A DNA stretch of 64,000 bases from Sphingobacteriales bacterium (GCA_004144175.1 SEFT01000007.1:1-64000), one strand, 5' to 3'. Numbered from the stretch's first letter, positions 29,208 to 39,004 are shown. Made by a program: numbers and translations. Notes: generated from the sequence alone by a model not told the origin.

Positions 29208-29489
29208 ATGAACATCAAAGTATTTGAATTTGCTACCGAGGCCGCCGCCTTGCAGGCACAGACCATCGTCGACGCACTGATGGGATTCCCTGCCGCATCT
29301 ACACCGCACGCAGTAGTGCCTTATAGCTGGGACTACTGGAAACCCGCACGCACCGGCCGCTGGTACATCGATATAGACAGCCGCCAGGTAGAGAACTGCG
29401 CATACAGCCTCGAAGCCATCACCGGCATCACCACCCAGGGCGGGTCGGTAGTGCTATCACTTAACAAACAAGACCCACCCGAAGAATAA
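29208..29489 (+). CDS. phage hypothetical protein
   Basis: ORF 93 aa preceded by gataaacacctatcacATG. Confidence 0.55.
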   Translation: MNIKVFEFATEAAALQAQTIVDALMGFPAASTPHAVVPYSWDYWKPARTGRWYIDIDSRQVENCAYSLEAITGITTQGGSVVLSLNKQDPPEE

Positions 29490-29490
29490 T

Positions 29491-29685
29491 ATGGAACAGA
29501 ACCCACACACAAACCCGCTGATGGGTACACTGTACCTGGCCGGGTCATGGATGCTCACCTTTTTCTCTTTTCTGTCGACCATAGATGTATCGACCGTAGC
29601 CGGTATGATGAGCTGCGCGGTATCGATGCTGGCTATATGGTACTATATACTGCAAATAAGAAAGCTGAAACGAGATGCTGAATAA
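29491..29685 (+). CDS. small membrane protein, holin candidate
   Basis: Two TM segments, adjacent to endolysin region. Confidence 0.55.
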   Translation: MEQNPHTNPLMGTLYLAGSWMLTFFSFLSTIDVSTVAGMMSCAVSMLAIWYYILQIRKLKRDAE

Positions 29686-29896
29686 CTACTATAAACGCAC
29701 GCCCAAAAAGCTGCTGAAACTGATGCTGGCCATCAAAGGCATATTGCTGGCCGCATCAGGTTCGGCCTACATGACCAATCATCCCGGCCTTGCCTTCTGG
29801 ATGCTGGTAGGCGGCGCTGCGCTGGATGAGCTTACAAAACTTTTTACCGATGAAAACAATAATAGCAGCGGCACTGCTGCTGGCAACGTTCAGTAG
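29675..29896 (+). CDS. small membrane protein, holin candidate
   Basis: Hydrophobic segments, overlaps neighbours. Confidence 0.55.
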   Translation: MLNNYYKRTPKKLLKLMLAIKGILLAASGSAYMTNHPGLAFWMLVGGAALDELTKLFTDENNNSSGTAAGNVQ

Positions 29897-30332
29897 CTGC
29901 TATACCGCGCAAAAAGCGGGCAGGCAGGTGCTGCGTGCGCAAACCACCTATCCGCTAACGCTCGCATCGCTTTGCGGGCAGTTGTACCCGCCCAAAGACT
30001 CAGTGCATACCGAACTACTGTATCTGCAAGGCGAGACACAATACATGCCCGGCGAGGTAAGATATGTGAACTGCGATAGTGGTAGCAACAAAGGCAATAA
30101 CAAAGTGCACGTACCCTGCCCGCCAGCAAGACTTAGGGTAGATACAGTAAGAAACACAAGAATAAGTTACCTGGTGAACCGGGCGAGAGAAACTGAGCTG
30201 GCAGTAAGACTGACAACTGCGCAGGCTGACAATAAAAGGATGCATGCGCAAAAGAAAAGACTGATGTACTGGGCGTTTATAGCTACTGCAGCATCGCTCC
30301 TATTACTTACCCTATCGCTAAAACTAAGATAA
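29850..30332 (+). CDS. putative unimolecular spanin (N-terminal lipobox, C-terminal TM)
   Basis: MKTIIAAALLLATFSSC... and C-terminal RLMYWAFIATAASLLLLTLSLKLR; lies in lysis cassette. Confidence 0.55.
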   Translation: MKTIIAAALLLATFSSCYTAQKAGRQVLRAQTTYPLTLASLCGQLYPPKDSVHTELLYLQGETQYMPGEVRYVNCDSGSNKGNNKVHVPCPPARLRVDTVRNTRISYLVNRARETELAVRLTTAQADNKRMHAQKKRLMYWAFIATAASLLLLTLSLKLR

Positions 30333-30929
30333 ATGAACATCACGTCGATACTATTAAAAGCAGTGGCCCCCGTTTCTACCAAAGCTGCTGACAGATTTGT
30401 GCCGTATATCAACAAATATGCAGCGCCCTATGGTGTGACAACGCCACTGCGTATGGCTATGTTTCTGGCACAGATACTGCACGAGAGCGGATGCCTGAAA
30501 TATACCCGAGAGATATGGGGGCCTACAGATGCGCAAAAGCGCTACGAGCGCGATATGAACGAACGCTGGGCACGCGACCTGAAGCCTGCAGAGCGCAACT
30601 ATAAAGCATTTCAGCTAGGTAATGAGCTTGCCGGTGATGGAAAAGCTTTTGCCGGACATGGTCTGATACAGGTAACGGGCAGGGCAAACCACGCCCGCTG
30701 CTCCTATGACTTGTTCGGTGACGACCGACTGACACGCACGCCTGATCTGCTCACAACTCCCGAAAATGCGGTGCTATCGGCCTATTGGTTTTGGAGCAGG
30801 AATAATCTGAGCATACTGGCAGATAGGGGCGATGTGCTGGCCTGTACCAAACGCATAAACGGCGGTACAAATGGGTTGATAGAACGACAACGATACTATG
30901 ATAAGGCGATAATGTTTTTTAAGGGTTGA
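30333..30929 (+). CDS. GH19-like endolysin
   Basis: MAMFLAQILHESGCLKYTREIW...FAGHGLIQVTGRANH...AVLSAYWFWSRNNLS. Confidence 0.88.
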   Translation: MNITSILLKAVAPVSTKAADRFVPYINKYAAPYGVTTPLRMAMFLAQILHESGCLKYTREIWGPTDAQKRYERDMNERWARDLKPAERNYKAFQLGNELAGDGKAFAGHGLIQVTGRANHARCSYDLFGDDRLTRTPDLLTTPENAVLSAYWFWSRNNLSILADRGDVLACTKRINGGTNGLIERQRYYDKAIMFFKG

Positions 30930-31089
30930 TGAAAAAAATGAAGGCAGGAGTTTGAACCCTGCTTTCATTTTGTACTCGCTATTATGACTGTCGCAGTGTA
31001 TCAAAGTAACGACTGTATAGATTTTATCAACCACACTATCAGAGCTACTTCCTGCATTAGGCCGACATTTGCATGTACAATAGATACAA

Positions 31090-32103
31090 ATGGCAGGCAA
31101 AAGACTTCAGGACATACCACTTTCTGTGCTTGATCTGGCACCCATTACCGAGGGTAGCACCGCAGGGCAATCATTCAAGAACAGTCTTGCATTGGCACAA
31201 CGTGCCGAGGCGCTGGGTTATAACCGCTACTGGCTGGCCGAGCATCATAATATGGATAGTGTGGCTAGTTCGGCTACGGTGCTGCTGATAGGCCATATAG
31301 CTGGCGGTACTAAAACCATACGTGTAGGCAGTGGTGGTATCATGCTGCCTAATCATGCGCCGCTCATAGTGGCAGAGCAGTTTGGTACGCTGGAGTCTTT
31401 GTACCCCGGCCGTATAGACCTTGGGCTGGGCCGCGCTCCCGGCACCGATCAGGCTACCGCTGCGGCACTTCGCCGCAATAGGATGGAGACCGTAGAAGAC
31501 TTCCCGAATGATATAATGGCGCTGCAACGGTATTTTTCTGCTGAGAATAGTACTGCCAGGGTGCGCGCTATACCGGGCGAGGGCTTAGATATTCCTATCT
31601 GGATACTAGGTTCCAGTACTGATAGCGCAAGGTTGGCTGCCATGTTTGGTCTGCCTTATGCATTTGCCAGCCATTTCGCACCTACGCAGTTCTTGATGGC
31701 GCTGGATATATACCGCAAGAACTTCCGGCCATCTGCTTATCTCGATGCGCCTTATGCTATGGCTTGTGTTAATGTAATAGTAGGCGACACAACCGAAGAG
31801 GCAGAATACCTTTCTACTTCCTTCCTGCAACTGGCCAGAGGTATTGTAACAGGCCAGCGGAGGCCATTGCCGCCACCTGTGCCCAGTATGGACGGCCTAT
31901 GGACCGGTCAGGAACAGGCTGCCGTATACCATATGATGCAATATGCCTTTATTGGCGATAAAGAAAAGGTGGCGCAAGGATTGACAGGATTCCAGGCGCA
32001 TACGCAGCTCGACGAGATCATGGTGACCAGCCATATGTACGACATCAATAAGCGCATACGCAGCTACGAGCTACTGAAGGATGCGATCCTTGCAGCTGAA
32101 TAA
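31090..32103 (+). CDS. LLM class flavin-dependent oxidoreductase
   Basis: [59 protein letters not shown]. Confidence 0.92.
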   Translation: MAGKRLQDIPLSVLDLAPITEGSTAGQSFKNSLALAQRAEALGYNRYWLAEHHNMDSVASSATVLLIGHIAGGTKTIRVGSGGIMLPNHAPLIVAEQFGTLESLYPGRIDLGLGRAPGTDQATAAALRRNRMETVEDFPNDIMALQRYFSAENSTARVRAIPGEGLDIPIWILGSSTDSARLAAMFGLPYAFASHFAPTQFLMALDIYRKNFRPSAYLDAPYAMACVNVIVGDTTEEAEYLSTSFLQLARGIVTGQRRPLPPPVPSMDGLWTGQEQAAVYHMMQYAFIGDKEKVAQGLTGFQAHTQLDEIMVTSHMYDINKRIRSYELLKDAILAAE

Positions 32104-32162
32104 GTATTAATCCTCCGGATGATAATGTTTATATTTGGGAAGAGCTATTACCACACAAAGCT

Positions 32163-32372
32163 ATGTTTACGCCCAAACGAATACTGATACTGTTACTTGC
32201 ATCCATCGGGCTGACCATACTGCTGTACCTTATTGATAGCGACCCGCCGACAGATGACTGGAGTATGCGGCTTATCAACTGGGCTATCTGTTTCGGCATA
32301 GTGCTGGTATTTTACCTGATATACCAACTGGTGATGTGGCTGTTCGGGAAACTTACGCAGGATGACAGATAG
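32163..32372 (+). CDS. small membrane protein
   Basis: ORF 69 aa, two TM segments. Confidence 0.55.
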   Translation: MFTPKRILILLLASIGLTILLYLIDSDPPTDDWSMRLINWAICFGIVLVFYLIYQLVMWLFGKLTQDDR

Positions 32373-32402
32373 CTGCGTGTACTGATATAACTATTTTATG
32401 AA

Positions 32403-32428
32403 TTGCCACTGATAATCAGTGGCAGTTT
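32403..32428 (+). terminator. intrinsic terminator
   Basis: TTGCCACTGATAATCAGTGGCAGTTTT. Confidence 0.7.
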
Positions 32429-32476
32429 TGTTTTTAGGCAACCAAGATTAAGAATTCTGGTCAAAAATTATTTGCT

Positions 32477-32518
32477 GAACTAAATAATTAGTTTAATATT
32501 GAACTAAATTATTAGTTC
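32477..32518. promoter_or_regulatory. tandem BlaI-type operators
   Basis: GAACTAAATAATTAGTTT (32477) and GAACTAAATTATTAGTTC (32501), dyads AACTAA-N4-TTAGTT, 24 bp apart. Confidence 0.7.
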
Positions 32519-32519
32519 A

Positions 32520-32882
32520 ATGAAGCGTCTTACCAAAGCCGAAGAGCAAATTATGATGGTCTTATGGGGGCTGGGCAGCGGCTTTCTAATGGAGCTGGTA
32601 GAGGCGATGCCAAAGCCGCAGCCACACAAAAACACCGTTGCTACTATACTGAAGATACTGGTGGAGAAAGAGTTTGTACGCATCGAAACCGTAGGGCGTT
32701 TTCATAAATATCATCCTACCGTGTCGAAAGATGTGTACAGTACCCGTACACTCACCAGTGTAGTAAAAGACTATTTCGAAGGTTCATTCAGTAGTGCTGT
32801 TTCGCTACTTGTCGAAAAGAAGAAAATGTCTATTGAAGACCTCGAGCTATTACTCAAACAACTAAAAAATAATGCAAAATGA
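32520..32882 (+). CDS. BlaI/MecI/CopY family transcriptional repressor
   Basis: LTKAEEQIMMVLWGLGSGFLMELVEAMP...HKNTVATILKILVEKEFV. Confidence 0.92.
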   Translation: MKRLTKAEEQIMMVLWGLGSGFLMELVEAMPKPQPHKNTVATILKILVEKEFVRIETVGRFHKYHPTVSKDVYSTRTLTSVVKDYFEGSFSSAVSLLVEKKKMSIEDLELLLKQLKNNAK

Positions 32883-34339
32883 TAGCATCAATCTTAAGCT
32901 TCAGTTTGAAGTCGATGGCCTGTTCGGCAGTGTTTGCAGGTTACTATCTACTAGTGCTCCGCAATACACAGCTGCATCGTTTTAACAGAGCGTATCTGCT
33001 ATTGACGGTATTACTTAGTGTGATTTTGCCATTCACGCATTTTGAATTGTTTAGCATAGCTCCTATAGCGGTGGCTGATTTTCCGGTGCTGGATATTAGT
33101 GGCAAGGGGGCAGATGAGGATCTCATGCAGCTGACGGCATCCCGCAGCTTTGATTGGCAGCAGTTTGCGGCAATGCTTTATTTCATCGTACCTACTATCA
33201 TAGTGGTGAAAATCATTGCTAAATCTATTTGGATACATGGATTAAAAAGGAAAGGCCAACGGAGCCAACGCGATGGTTTTGTAATGGTAAGAACCGATGA
33301 CCCGCGCGCGCCATTTTCCTTTATGAATACACTCTTCTGGCCGGTGCATATGCGCGAGGATAGCGCTGAAGGCGGCAACATCCTGATGCACGAGCTGGCG
33401 CATATAAGACAGCATCACACAATTGATAAGATATTAATGCAACTTATGCTGGCTGCGACCTGGCTCAACCCGTTCAACTGGCTGATGAAAAAAGAACTGT
33501 GGCTGCAACACGAGTTCCTGGCCGATAAGTACGCCATTAAGGATAGCGATGGCGAGACCTTTGCCAGAATGCTTTTATACAGTGTTACCAATACGCCCAA
33601 TACTTCTATCGTCAACCCGTTCTTTCAGTCGCCTGTAAAAAGAAGGTTGTTGATGCTGACGCAGGGGAAGGGTAGCTACAGTTTTATGCGCCGTTTTCTG
33701 ACAGTTCCTGTATTGGCTGCAACAGTACTGCTACTATCAGCAGATACTAAAGCACCCAATGTAGTACGTTCTCCTGAAAAGATCGTGTTGGTACTGGACG
33801 TTGGGCATGGGGGGATAGATGTCGGGGCCAAAGGTGCCCACGGGCATATCGAGAAAGACATAACACTTGCTATAAGTAAGAAGCTAGTGTCACTATCTGA
33901 TGAGTATAACATACAGGTAGTTACATCCCGCGATGCAGATGTTTACCCGACGCTGCAAGACAGGGCGCAGATAGGTAATGCCGTAGATAACGCCATTTTC
34001 ATTTCCCTTCACGTAAACGCCAGCACAGTTCCCGATAAACGAATCGACAGTTATATGCTGGGCATCAATACTAAAGGCGCCAGGTATGAGGAAAGCAAGC
34101 TACTAGCGTCAGCCTTGGCAAATAGGCTTCAGGCACAGAAGCTGGACGCCATGGTAGTAGAACGAAATAGTATATACGTAGTACGTGAAAGCAAACATCC
34201 TGCTTTGCTTATAGAATGCGGTAATATAGACGATGCCGACAACATGGCTATGTTGGACGACGAGACACGCCGCGAAACGCTTTGCCGGAATATATTAAAC
34301 GGTATTGTAGATTACAGTTTGCGTGCGCAGAAAAAATAG
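32879..34339 (+). CDS. M56/BlaR1-family membrane metallopeptidase fused to N-acetylmuramoyl-L-alanine amidase (Amidase_3-type)
   Basis: HELAHIRQHHTIDK...HEFLADKYAI (M56) then VLDVGHGGIDVGAKGAHGHIEKDITLAISKKL...ISLHVNAS...LLIECGNIDD (amidase) in one ORF. Confidence 0.9.
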   Translation: MIASILSFSLKSMACSAVFAGYYLLVLRNTQLHRFNRAYLLLTVLLSVILPFTHFELFSIAPIAVADFPVLDISGKGADEDLMQLTASRSFDWQQFAAMLYFIVPTIIVVKIIAKSIWIHGLKRKGQRSQRDGFVMVRTDDPRAPFSFMNTLFWPVHMREDSAEGGNILMHELAHIRQHHTIDKILMQLMLAATWLNPFNWLMKKELWLQHEFLADKYAIKDSDGETFARMLLYSVTNTPNTSIVNPFFQSPVKRRLLMLTQGKGSYSFMRRFLTVPVLAATVLLLSADTKAPNVVRSPEKIVLVLDVGHGGIDVGAKGAHGHIEKDITLAISKKLVSLSDEYNIQVVTSRDADVYPTLQDRAQIGNAVDNAIFISLHVNASTVPDKRIDSYMLGINTKGARYEESKLLASALANRLQAQKLDAMVVERNSIYVVRESKHPALLIECGNIDDADNMAMLDDETRRETLCRNILNGIVDYSLRAQKK

Positions 34340-34360
34340 GTTGATGCATGCCTTTAGATA

Positions 34361-34391
34361 TAGATAGCCCACTGCTGTAGTGGGCTATCTA
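34361..34391. terminator. intrinsic terminator
   Basis: TAGATAGCCCACTGCTGTAGTGGGCTATCTA. Confidence 0.8.
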
Positions 34392-34410
34392 AGTTTATTT
34401 TAGTTGCGCA

Positions 34411-35307
34411 TTAATTGAATGAGTGGCGAAACTCCATTGGCGACATATCCGTCTTCCGTTTGAATAGACTGCTGAAAGATTGGGCATGCTCAAAGCCCAG
34501 CGCGTAGGCAATTTCGCTTACAGACAGGTTGGTGGTCGAGAGCTTTTCTTTCGCTTTTTCAATCAGCTTCTCATGGATGTGCTGCTGAGTGTTTTGGCCA
34601 GTGTGTACACGTAGCAGATCGCTCAGATAGTTAGGCGACAGGTTCATTTGCTGCGCTACGTACTGTACCGTGAGCAGTCCATTGTGTTCGACGCCGCCCG
34701 AATTAAAGTAGTCATCTATCAGTTGCTCGAACTTTGCCAGTACCTGGTTGTTGTTGCTCTTGCGGGTGATGAACTGCCGTTCGTAAAACCGTTTGGAGTA
34801 GTTGAGCAACAATTCAATTTGCGACAGGATGATTTCCTGTGTATGCTTATCAATACGGCTGCACTCTTCGTATATCTTGTTTAGTATCGCAATCAGGTCA
34901 TTTTCTTCCGCGGTCGAGAGATGCAAAGCCTCGTTGACTGCATAAGAGAAGAAGCCGTAACTGCCAATGCTCTGTGCCAACGGATGTCCAAGGAGAAAAT
35001 CGGGGTGGAAAATGAGGAGATAGCCTGAACCACATTCCATGGTTTTAAGGTCAAGATACTGCACCTGGTTAGGCGCGGTAAAGCTTAGTACTCCTTTGTC
35101 ATAGTCGTAATGCTGCTGCCCGTATTTTATTTTGCCTTTGGCATCTCTCTTTAGTGCAACACAATAGAACCTGTTCACAAATCCATTCCACACCTCATCT
35201 TCTAGGAAAATGCTCTCTGCAAGATTGATGACACTCACCAGCGGGTGGTGAGGCTCGGGAAGCGAAAGCAGTCGGTGGAACTGTGATAACGATTTGATGG
35301 TGTTCAT
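34411..35307 (-). CDS. AraC family transcriptional regulator
   Basis: MNLSPNYLSDLLRVHTG...LSVSEIAYALGFEHAQSFSSLFKRKTDMSPMEFR. Confidence 0.93.
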   Translation of the reverse strand: MNTIKSLSQFHRLLSLPEPHHPLVSVINLAESIFLEDEVWNGFVNRFYCVALKRDAKGKIKYGQQHYDYDKGVLSFTAPNQVQYLDLKTMECGSGYLLIFHPDFLLGHPLAQSIGSYGFFSYAVNEALHLSTAEENDLIAILNKIYEECSRIDKHTQEIILSQIELLLNYSKRFYERQFITRKSNNNQVLAKFEQLIDDYFNSGGVEHNGLLTVQYVAQQMNLSPNYLSDLLRVHTGQNTQQHIHEKLIEKAKEKLSTTNLSVSEIAYALGFEHAQSFSSLFKRKTDMSPMEFRHSFN

Positions 35308-35353
35308 TATACTTTATTTAGGTCGATTGTGCCTGGAGTAACGTTACATGAAG

Positions 35354-36358
35354 TTAATCAATAAGTCCCATGCTGAATTCATCGTATGGGTTGCCCGTAT
35401 CGGTGCCCAGGGGTACGATGCTTTCCAGTTTTGCCAGATCTGCTTCGGCTAATAGTACCTCCGTGGCAGCTATGTTCTGCTCCATGTATTTTCTGCGTTT
35501 AGTGCCGGGTATAGGCACTATGCCCTTGCTCAATACCCAGGCAATTGCCAGCTGCGAGGAGCTGATATTCTTCTCCTGCGCCATGGCCTCAATGGCTGTA
35601 ACAAGGTCGAGGTTCTTATAAAAATGCTCAGGCTGGAAGCGAGGTATAGCCCGGCGAAAATCATTTTCCAGCAGGTCGTCTATGCTGCGTATCTGCCCAG
35701 ATAGAAAACCGCGGCCCAGTGGCGAATAGGCTACAAAACCAATTCCTAGCTCTGCCAGCGTCTTTAATACACCACGTTCTTCCACAGTACGCTCAAATAG
35801 TGAATACTCGCTCTGTACTGCGGTAATGGGATGTACTGCATGCGCCCTTCTAACTGTTTCTGATGATACCTCCGACAACCCGATGTAGCCTACCTTGCCT
35901 TCTTTAACCAGTTCACTCATAGCCTCGACTGTTTCCTCTATCGGTGTGCTCTTATCGAGGCGGTGCATGTAGTAGAGGTCTATATAGTCAGTGTTTAGGT
36001 TCTTCAGCGATCGCTCAATGGCTTTTTTCACATACTCTTTTTTACCATTGATAGCCCAGGTTACTTTGTTGTTGTCGTCTATCTCCCAGCCAAACTTTGT
36101 AGCTATAATGTACTTGTTGCGGTTCCCTTTAATGGCCTTAGCGATGAGCTGCTCATTCTTTAACGGCCCATAGAGGTCGGCAGTGTCCAGGAAGTTTCCG
36201 CCAAGCTCCAGCGACCTGTGTATCGTAGCAATGGCTTCGGTTTCATCTGCCTCACCATACATATGGGCGTCTTCAAAGCCTGTCATACCCATGCAACCCA
36301 ATCCTATTACAGGTACACTTAACCCCTGGCTTCCTAATGCTGTTCTTTTTATTTCCAT
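35354..36358 (-). CDS. aldo/keto reductase
   Basis: [21 protein letters not shown]...[10 protein letters not shown]...[15 protein letters not shown]. Confidence 0.95.
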   Translation of the reverse strand: MEIKRTALGSQGLSVPVIGLGCMGMTGFEDAHMYGEADETEAIATIHRSLELGGNFLDTADLYGPLKNEQLIAKAIKGNRNKYIIATKFGWEIDDNNKVTWAINGKKEYVKKAIERSLKNLNTDYIDLYYMHRLDKSTPIEETVEAMSELVKEGKVGYIGLSEVSSETVRRAHAVHPITAVQSEYSLFERTVEERGVLKTLAELGIGFVAYSPLGRGFLSGQIRSIDDLLENDFRRAIPRFQPEHFYKNLDLVTAIEAMAQEKNISSSQLAIAWVLSKGIVPIPGTKRRKYMEQNIAATEVLLAEADLAKLESIVPLGTDTGNPYDEFSMGLID

Positions 36359-36471
36359 GTAGCGTATTTTATAAAGACAAATTTCGCCTTGCGTAGATAT
36401 CTTACTGTATGTATATCCCCGATTGTTGTATGCAAATCAAGGATTAGGCGCTTCGCGATCACTTTGCCTTG

Positions 36472-37488
36472 CTACATATGCTGTTCATAGTCTTTCACGC
36501 AATTCTGTAGTTTTCCGTATATCCGTCTTTTCAGTGCCTCGGGCGCTATTACCCTGATGCCGTCGCCATAACCAAGTATCTCCTTCTCCAGTTCGAAATT
36601 GAGCTGCACTTTTAGCTGTATGACTATGCCTCGGTCGACACGCTCTATCACTTCCTGCGAATGATGTATAGGCTTCGTTTCGATGTAAGGTGCGTGCATG
36701 CTAGATACGAATAGTTTGACGTTCGCTGCCCTGGCAGTGGGGTTTACCGTCACACCTACTACATCTTTATAAAAGTCTTTAATTTGGATGCCACTTGTTT
36801 GCTTTGATGTTTTTGTGGATACTGTTACCTGCATCATGCGGTCAAGCGCCAGCGTTAGCACCTGCTCATTGTCATCGCGCGTTCCTATTGCAAACCACCT
36901 GTTCTTAAACTCCTTCAGCCACCAGGGATGGAACACAAATACTGAAGCCTCGCGAGCCTTGAATGACTGGTAGTTGAGCTCTATCATTTTCTTTTGCAGT
37001 ATGGCATTGTAGATCGCGTCGAGGTGCTCTAGTCCCCTTAGCTGGTCGTTCTTCTCAAAGTCGATGACAGGTTCTATGTTATTAGTAGCTGCATACACAT
37101 GGTTATCCAGCTTGTTCACTACATCGCTTAGTATATTAAAGTGCGAGAAACCCTTGAACTGCTTCAGCATCTCTACCGCTTCCATCATGCGGCCCAGGTC
37201 TTGCTCGTTTAGCGGTATGTTGGTAATACTGTATTCGGGGTCTTCATAGCAGTAGTACTTCTTGTCCACAATTATGATCGGTGCATTGTAGCCAAGCTTG
37301 TCACTTCTCATTAGTTGAATATCAGCCTGTATTGTGCGCTTGCTGATGCCTTTGGAAATACCTTCGTATTCGTACAGCGCTTCCGATACCCGCTCTATCA
37401 GCTTCTCCAGTGTCCATTTGCGCTGGCGGTTGCGCAGACAGGCATCTATGGCTTTATATCTTATAAGGGCATTGCGGTTTACAGGCAT
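36472..37488 (-). CDS. HTH/WYL-domain transcriptional regulator
   Basis: N-terminal HTH; IELNYQSFKA...FHPWWLKEFKNRWFAIGTRDD...TLALDRM; start trimmed to MPVNRNALIRYKAID. Confidence 0.88.
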   Translation of the reverse strand: MPVNRNALIRYKAIDACLRNRQRKWTLEKLIERVSEALYEYEGISKGISKRTIQADIQLMRSDKLGYNAPIIIVDKKYYCYEDPEYSITNIPLNEQDLGRMMEAVEMLKQFKGFSHFNILSDVVNKLDNHVYAATNNIEPVIDFEKNDQLRGLEHLDAIYNAILQKKMIELNYQSFKAREASVFVFHPWWLKEFKNRWFAIGTRDDNEQVLTLALDRMMQVTVSTKTSKQTSGIQIKDFYKDVVGVTVNPTARAANVKLFVSSMHAPYIETKPIHHSQEVIERVDRGIVIQLKVQLNFELEKEILGYGDGIRVIAPEALKRRIYGKLQNCVKDYEQHM

Positions 37489-37588
37489 CTCAAAAAATAT
37501 TTTCAGGAAAATTAGAAAAAATTTTTCCTGCGCAAAAAGACTGCGCACTTGCGTTTTTCCTTTGTATTGTCAATCGAAAACAACGACT

Positions 37589-39004
37589 ATGAAAAAACTA
37601 TCGCTGTCAGGTAAAGAAATAGTAGCACTCGGATACCCGGAGTCGCCAGCAATAGGGCTGCTGGTAAAGATAGCCCAGAAGCATTACCGTGCAGACCAAA
37701 AAGAAGAAGCGCTGGATATGTTTGGTAAGGTGCTTGCCAATCCTGCTACATATGCTGAAGATGAAGTATTTGCAAAGGTGGTGAAGGAATTACTTTACGA
37801 TGCCAATGGAGACATCATACCCTTGAAAGAGTCAGGAAGCTATGCCATGTACGGCGAAGGGTTTATAGAGGATGGTGCTAAAGAACAAATGAATATAGCA
37901 ATGAGCCTGCCCGTAACGGTGGCCGGCGCATTGATGCCCGATGCACACCAGGGCTATGGGCTGCCAATAGGGGGTGTGCTCGCTACAGAAAATGTAGTGA
38001 TCCCCTACGGAGTGGGTGTAGACATCGGTTGCCGTATGTGCCTGAGCATATATGATATACCGGAGTCGCACTTCGCCGCTAATGAAGCCCAGTATAAGCG
38101 CGAACTGATAGCGCATACAAAGTTCAATGCAGGTGCTGGGTTCCATGGGCAGTACAAATCAGACCACGAAGTGCTGGATAGGAAGGAATTCAACATGATA
38201 CCGTTCCTGAAGCCCTTGCAGGATAAAGCCTATTCGCAATTGGGTACATCAGGTGGTGGTAACCACTTTGTGGAATGGGGTATCATCCAGATGCTGGCTG
38301 ATGATAATGAGCTGAATATACCAAAGGGTAAGTACCTGGCTTTGCTATCGCACTCCGGTTCGCGAGGGCTGGGCGCTACAACAGCAAACCATTATACCCG
38401 CCTGGCAAAAGATATTTGCAAGCTGCCGCGGCAGGCCGCTAACCTTGCCTACCTCGACCTTAACACGCAGGAAGGGCAGGAATACTGGCTTGCTATGAAC
38501 CTTGCCGGCGATTTTGCCAGCGCCTGTCACGAGGTGATACATAATAAGCTGACCAAAGCAATAGGCGGGCAACTGCTGGCGCGTGTAGAGAACCACCACA
38601 ACTTTGCGTGGAAGGAGCAATACGAGGGGCGCGAGGTGATCGTACACCGTAAAGGCGCCACGCCTGCAGGTAAGGGTGTGCTGGGTATCATACCCGGCTC
38701 TATGACCGCACCGGGCTTCCTGGTAAGGGGTAGAGGCGAAGCAGCGGCCATTAACTCTGCATCGCATGGTGCAGGTAGGCAAATGAGCCGCACTAAGGCT
38801 AACCAGAGCTTTACACGCCAGCAGATGAAGGAAATACTAAGAGAGCACAATGTGACCTTGATAGGCGGCGGGCTTGATGAAGCGCCGGGTGCATACAAAG
38901 ACATAAACGCCGTAATGAATGCACAGAGCGAGTTGGTTGATATACTCGCAAGGTTTAGTCCGCGTATGGTACGTATGGCCGATGATGGTAGCCGAGAAGA
39001 TTAG
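37589..39004 (+). CDS. rtcB: RtcB family RNA-splicing ligase
   Basis: MPDAHQGYGLPIGGVLAT...GVGVDIGCRMCLS...HSGSRGLG...VHRKGATPAGKGVLGIIPGSM...SHGAGRQMSRTKA. Confidence 0.95.
   Translation: MKKLSLSGKEIVALGYPESPAIGLLVKIAQKHYRADQKEEALDMFGKVLANPATYAEDEVFAKVVKELLYDANGDIIPLKESGSYAMYGEGFIEDGAKEQMNIAMSLPVTVAGALMPDAHQGYGLPIGGVLATENVVIPYGVGVDIGCRMCLSIYDIPESHFAANEAQYKRELIAHTKFNAGAGFHGQYKSDHEVLDRKEFNMIPFLKPLQDKAYSQLGTSGGGNHFVEWGIIQMLADDNELNIPKGKYLALLSHSGSRGLGATTANHYTRLAKDICKLPRQAANLAYLDLNTQEGQEYWLAMNLAGDFASACHEVIHNKLTKAIGGQLLARVENHHNFAWKEQYEGREVIVHRKGATPAGKGVLGIIPGSMTAPGFLVRGRGEAAAINSASHGAGRQMSRTKANQSFTRQQMKEILREHNVTLIGGGLDEAPGAYKDINAVMNAQSELVDILARFSPRMVRMADDGSRED

Larger units (their letters stand above)
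7342..30929 (+). mobile_element. Contractile-tail Mu/P2-like phage structural cluster (prophage remnant, domesticated element or GTA-like)
   Basis: Terminase-portal-protease-capsid-sheath-tube-tape measure-baseplate-lysis genes, almost all on +; no integrase/transposase/repressor in window. Confidence 0.9.

Noticed and set aside
37334-37588. N-terminal extension of the RtcB ORF
   Set aside because: Overlaps the divergent WYL gene; RtcB family pattern begins at MKKLSLSG (37589).
37970-37985. Additional GGGGGTGTG copy as a third late-promoter motif
   Set aside because: Only the 9-nt core matches and it encodes the conserved PIGGVL of RtcB, without the flanking A runs.
38345-38904. Antisense ORFs over rtcB
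   Set aside because: Shadow ORFs produced by codon composition of rtcB.
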